From Elusimicrobiota bacterium (lineage in GTDB: Bacteria; Elusimicrobiota; Elusimicrobia; UBA1565; UBA9628): 6,502 nt of DNA. Positions 5,673 to 6,502 of the stretch are shown here, piece by piece. Where the stretch lies: contig JAMPYD010000115.1 in the NCBI GenBank assembly GCA_023700845.1, positions 1 to 6,502 on the forward strand. Direction: 5' to 3'. Made by a program: the position numbers and the translations under genes. Every line of letters begins with the position of its first letter. Position 1 is the stretch's first letter. Under the pieces are notes generated by a model. It saw only the letters and a list, made by a program, of their open reading frames with translations. It ran no database searches and was not told the origin of the DNA.

Positions 5673-6502
5673 ATGCGCCGAATTTATACCGCCGCCGTGT
5701 TGTCCGCCGTCATGCTGTCCGCCGCGCCGGCCGGAGCCCGGGAGGGCGCCTCGACGAAGTCCCCGCACAAGGCGGAGTTCGAGCGCGCCTACAAGCTCAA
5801 GGAGCAGAAGCGCGACGCGCAGGCGCTCGCGGCGTTCAACGCCATCCTGAAGGCCGATCCCCGCAACCACGCGGCCCTGACCGAGGCCGGCTATCTCCAC
5901 GCGAGCCTGAAGCAGCACGCCTCCGCGGTCAAGAACCTCTCGGCGGCGTCGGTGCAGGACCCCGAGAACATGCGCCTGCGCATGGACCTGGGCTACGAGC
6001 TCCAGGCCCTGAAGCGCTACGTCGAGGCGAACGAGCAGTTCCAGATCGTCGCGGCCCGGCCCGGCGAGCTGCAGGCCGCGGCGCAGGGGGCCGCGCTGGA
6101 GGTGCATCGCCTCCTGACGGCGGTCGATCCCGCCGAGGCGAAGCGCCGCCAGCTGATGGAGCGGGGCTACGCCGCGCTGAAGAAGGGGGACAAGGCGGCG
6201 GCCCGCAGGGCGTTCGCCGCCGTCACGGCCAAGGATCCGAACGACGAGGCGGCGCGCAAGCAGCTGGGCTTCATGAACTTCGAGGCCGGCGATTTCGCGG
6301 CGGCCGCGGCGGATTTCGAGGCGGTCCGCTCCCTGCACCCGAACGATTACCTCGTGGCGCTGCAGCTCGGCTACACCTACGAGCGCCTGAAGAAGAAGGA
6401 CCTGGCCCGAGCGGCGTTCTCGGCCGCGCTGGAGAGCGCGGATCCGAAGATCCACGACGCGGCCCAGACCGCGCTCCAGGCGTCCGGCGGACCGGCGGCG
6501 CC
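5673..6502 (+). CDS. Exported tetratricopeptide-repeat protein (runs off right edge)
   Basis: 276 residues are visible and the frame stays open to the window end. MRRIY, a hydrophobic AAVLSAVMLSAAPAGA segment and an AGA|R site (after residue 22) form a Sec signal peptide, so it should lie in the periplasm or at the envelope. The mature part is TPR helices: A..f..il..DP.N repeats at about 33-66, 67-100 and 101-130, then again at about 161-193, 194-227 and 228-258. DPRN, DPEN, DPND and HPND mark repeat ends. The two three-repeat blocks look like an internal duplication joined by a helical linker (about 132-158). TPR proteins scaffold protein-protein contacts; the layout recalls TPR N-termini of NfrA/BcsC-type exporters, but the C-terminus is missing so no function is assigned. 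AGGAG at 5662-5666, 6 nt from the ATG, supports the start. A 107-nt gap with an inverted repeat suggests a unit separate from the GS operon. Confidence 0.8.
   Translation, partial: MRRIYTAAVLSAVMLSAAPAGAREGASTKSPHKAEFERAYKLKEQKRDAQALAAFNAILKADPRNHAALTEAGYLHASLKQHASAVKNLSAASVQDPENMRLRMDLGYELQALKRYVEANEQFQIVAARPGELQAAAQGAALEVHRLLTAVDPAEAKRRQLMERGYAALKKGDKAAARRAFAAVTAKDPNDEAARKQLGFMNFEAGDFAAAAADFEAVRSLHPNDYLVALQLGYTYERLKKKDLARAAFSAALESADPKIHDAAQTALQASGGPAA

Noticed and set aside
5649..6455. Minus-strand 268-codon open frame opposite the TPR gene
   Set aside because: It is a shadow of the TPR frame; the plus strand has a signal peptide, SD and regular TPR periodicity.

Overview
This 6.5 kb window is very GC-rich, roughly two thirds G+C or more by eye, and tightly packed. 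It reads as a chromosomal segment of a Gram-negative bacterium. The evidence is an outer-membrane beta-barrel precursor, a GlmU-type envelope-precursor enzyme, a WbqC glycan protein and two exported proteins with cleavable signal peptides. Together, a PorV-like barrel, short ACT proteins, WbqC/LmbE and TPR proteins would suit an uncultured lineage such as Elusimicrobiota. That placement is a guess; no marker gene is present. I see no tRNA, rRNA, CRISPR array, insertion sequence or integrase.

Layout: (1) 1-238, minus strand: N-terminal part of a PorV/UPF0164-like outer-membrane protein, running off the left edge. (2) 239-464: divergent spacer with two small hairpins. (3) 465-1757, plus: a GlmU-like bifunctional nucleotidyltransferase/left-handed beta-helix acetyltransferase with a shortened, altered first domain. 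(4) 1767-2420, minus: two small ACT-domain genes, convergent with glmU. The downstream one resembles the first ACT domain of the upstream one. (5) 2421-2619: divergent spacer with a likely -10 box for the ACT operon and a TTTGCCG/CGGCAAA inverted repeat. (6) 2620-5565, plus: a compact operon of WbqC-like protein, LmbE/PIG-L deacetylase, a 64-aa charged ORF and a glutamine synthetase (GS) fold protein. The first two genes overlap as ATGA and the last two as GTGA. (7) 5566-5672: spacer with an inverted repeat. (8) 5673-6502, plus: an exported TPR protein running off the right edge.

The standout is the GS homologue. It is intact at 441 codons, with the GS landmarks in order. Aligned by eye to Salmonella GlnA, however, it has lost four of the six metal ligands (positions equivalent to E212, E220, H269, E357), the flap glutamate E327 and the active-site arginines R339 and R359. 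E129, E131, H271, R321 and R344 remain. It looks like a bacterial pseudo-glutamine synthetase, or a ligase with remodelled chemistry, cotranscribed with a probable sugar N-deacetylase and a WbqC glycan protein. A plausible but unproven idea is a pathway that unmasks an amino sugar and then modifies it, with the GS-like protein as scaffold, sensor or atypical ligase. The neighbouring ACT proteins could sense an amino acid, but nothing in the sequence links them to the operon beyond proximity.
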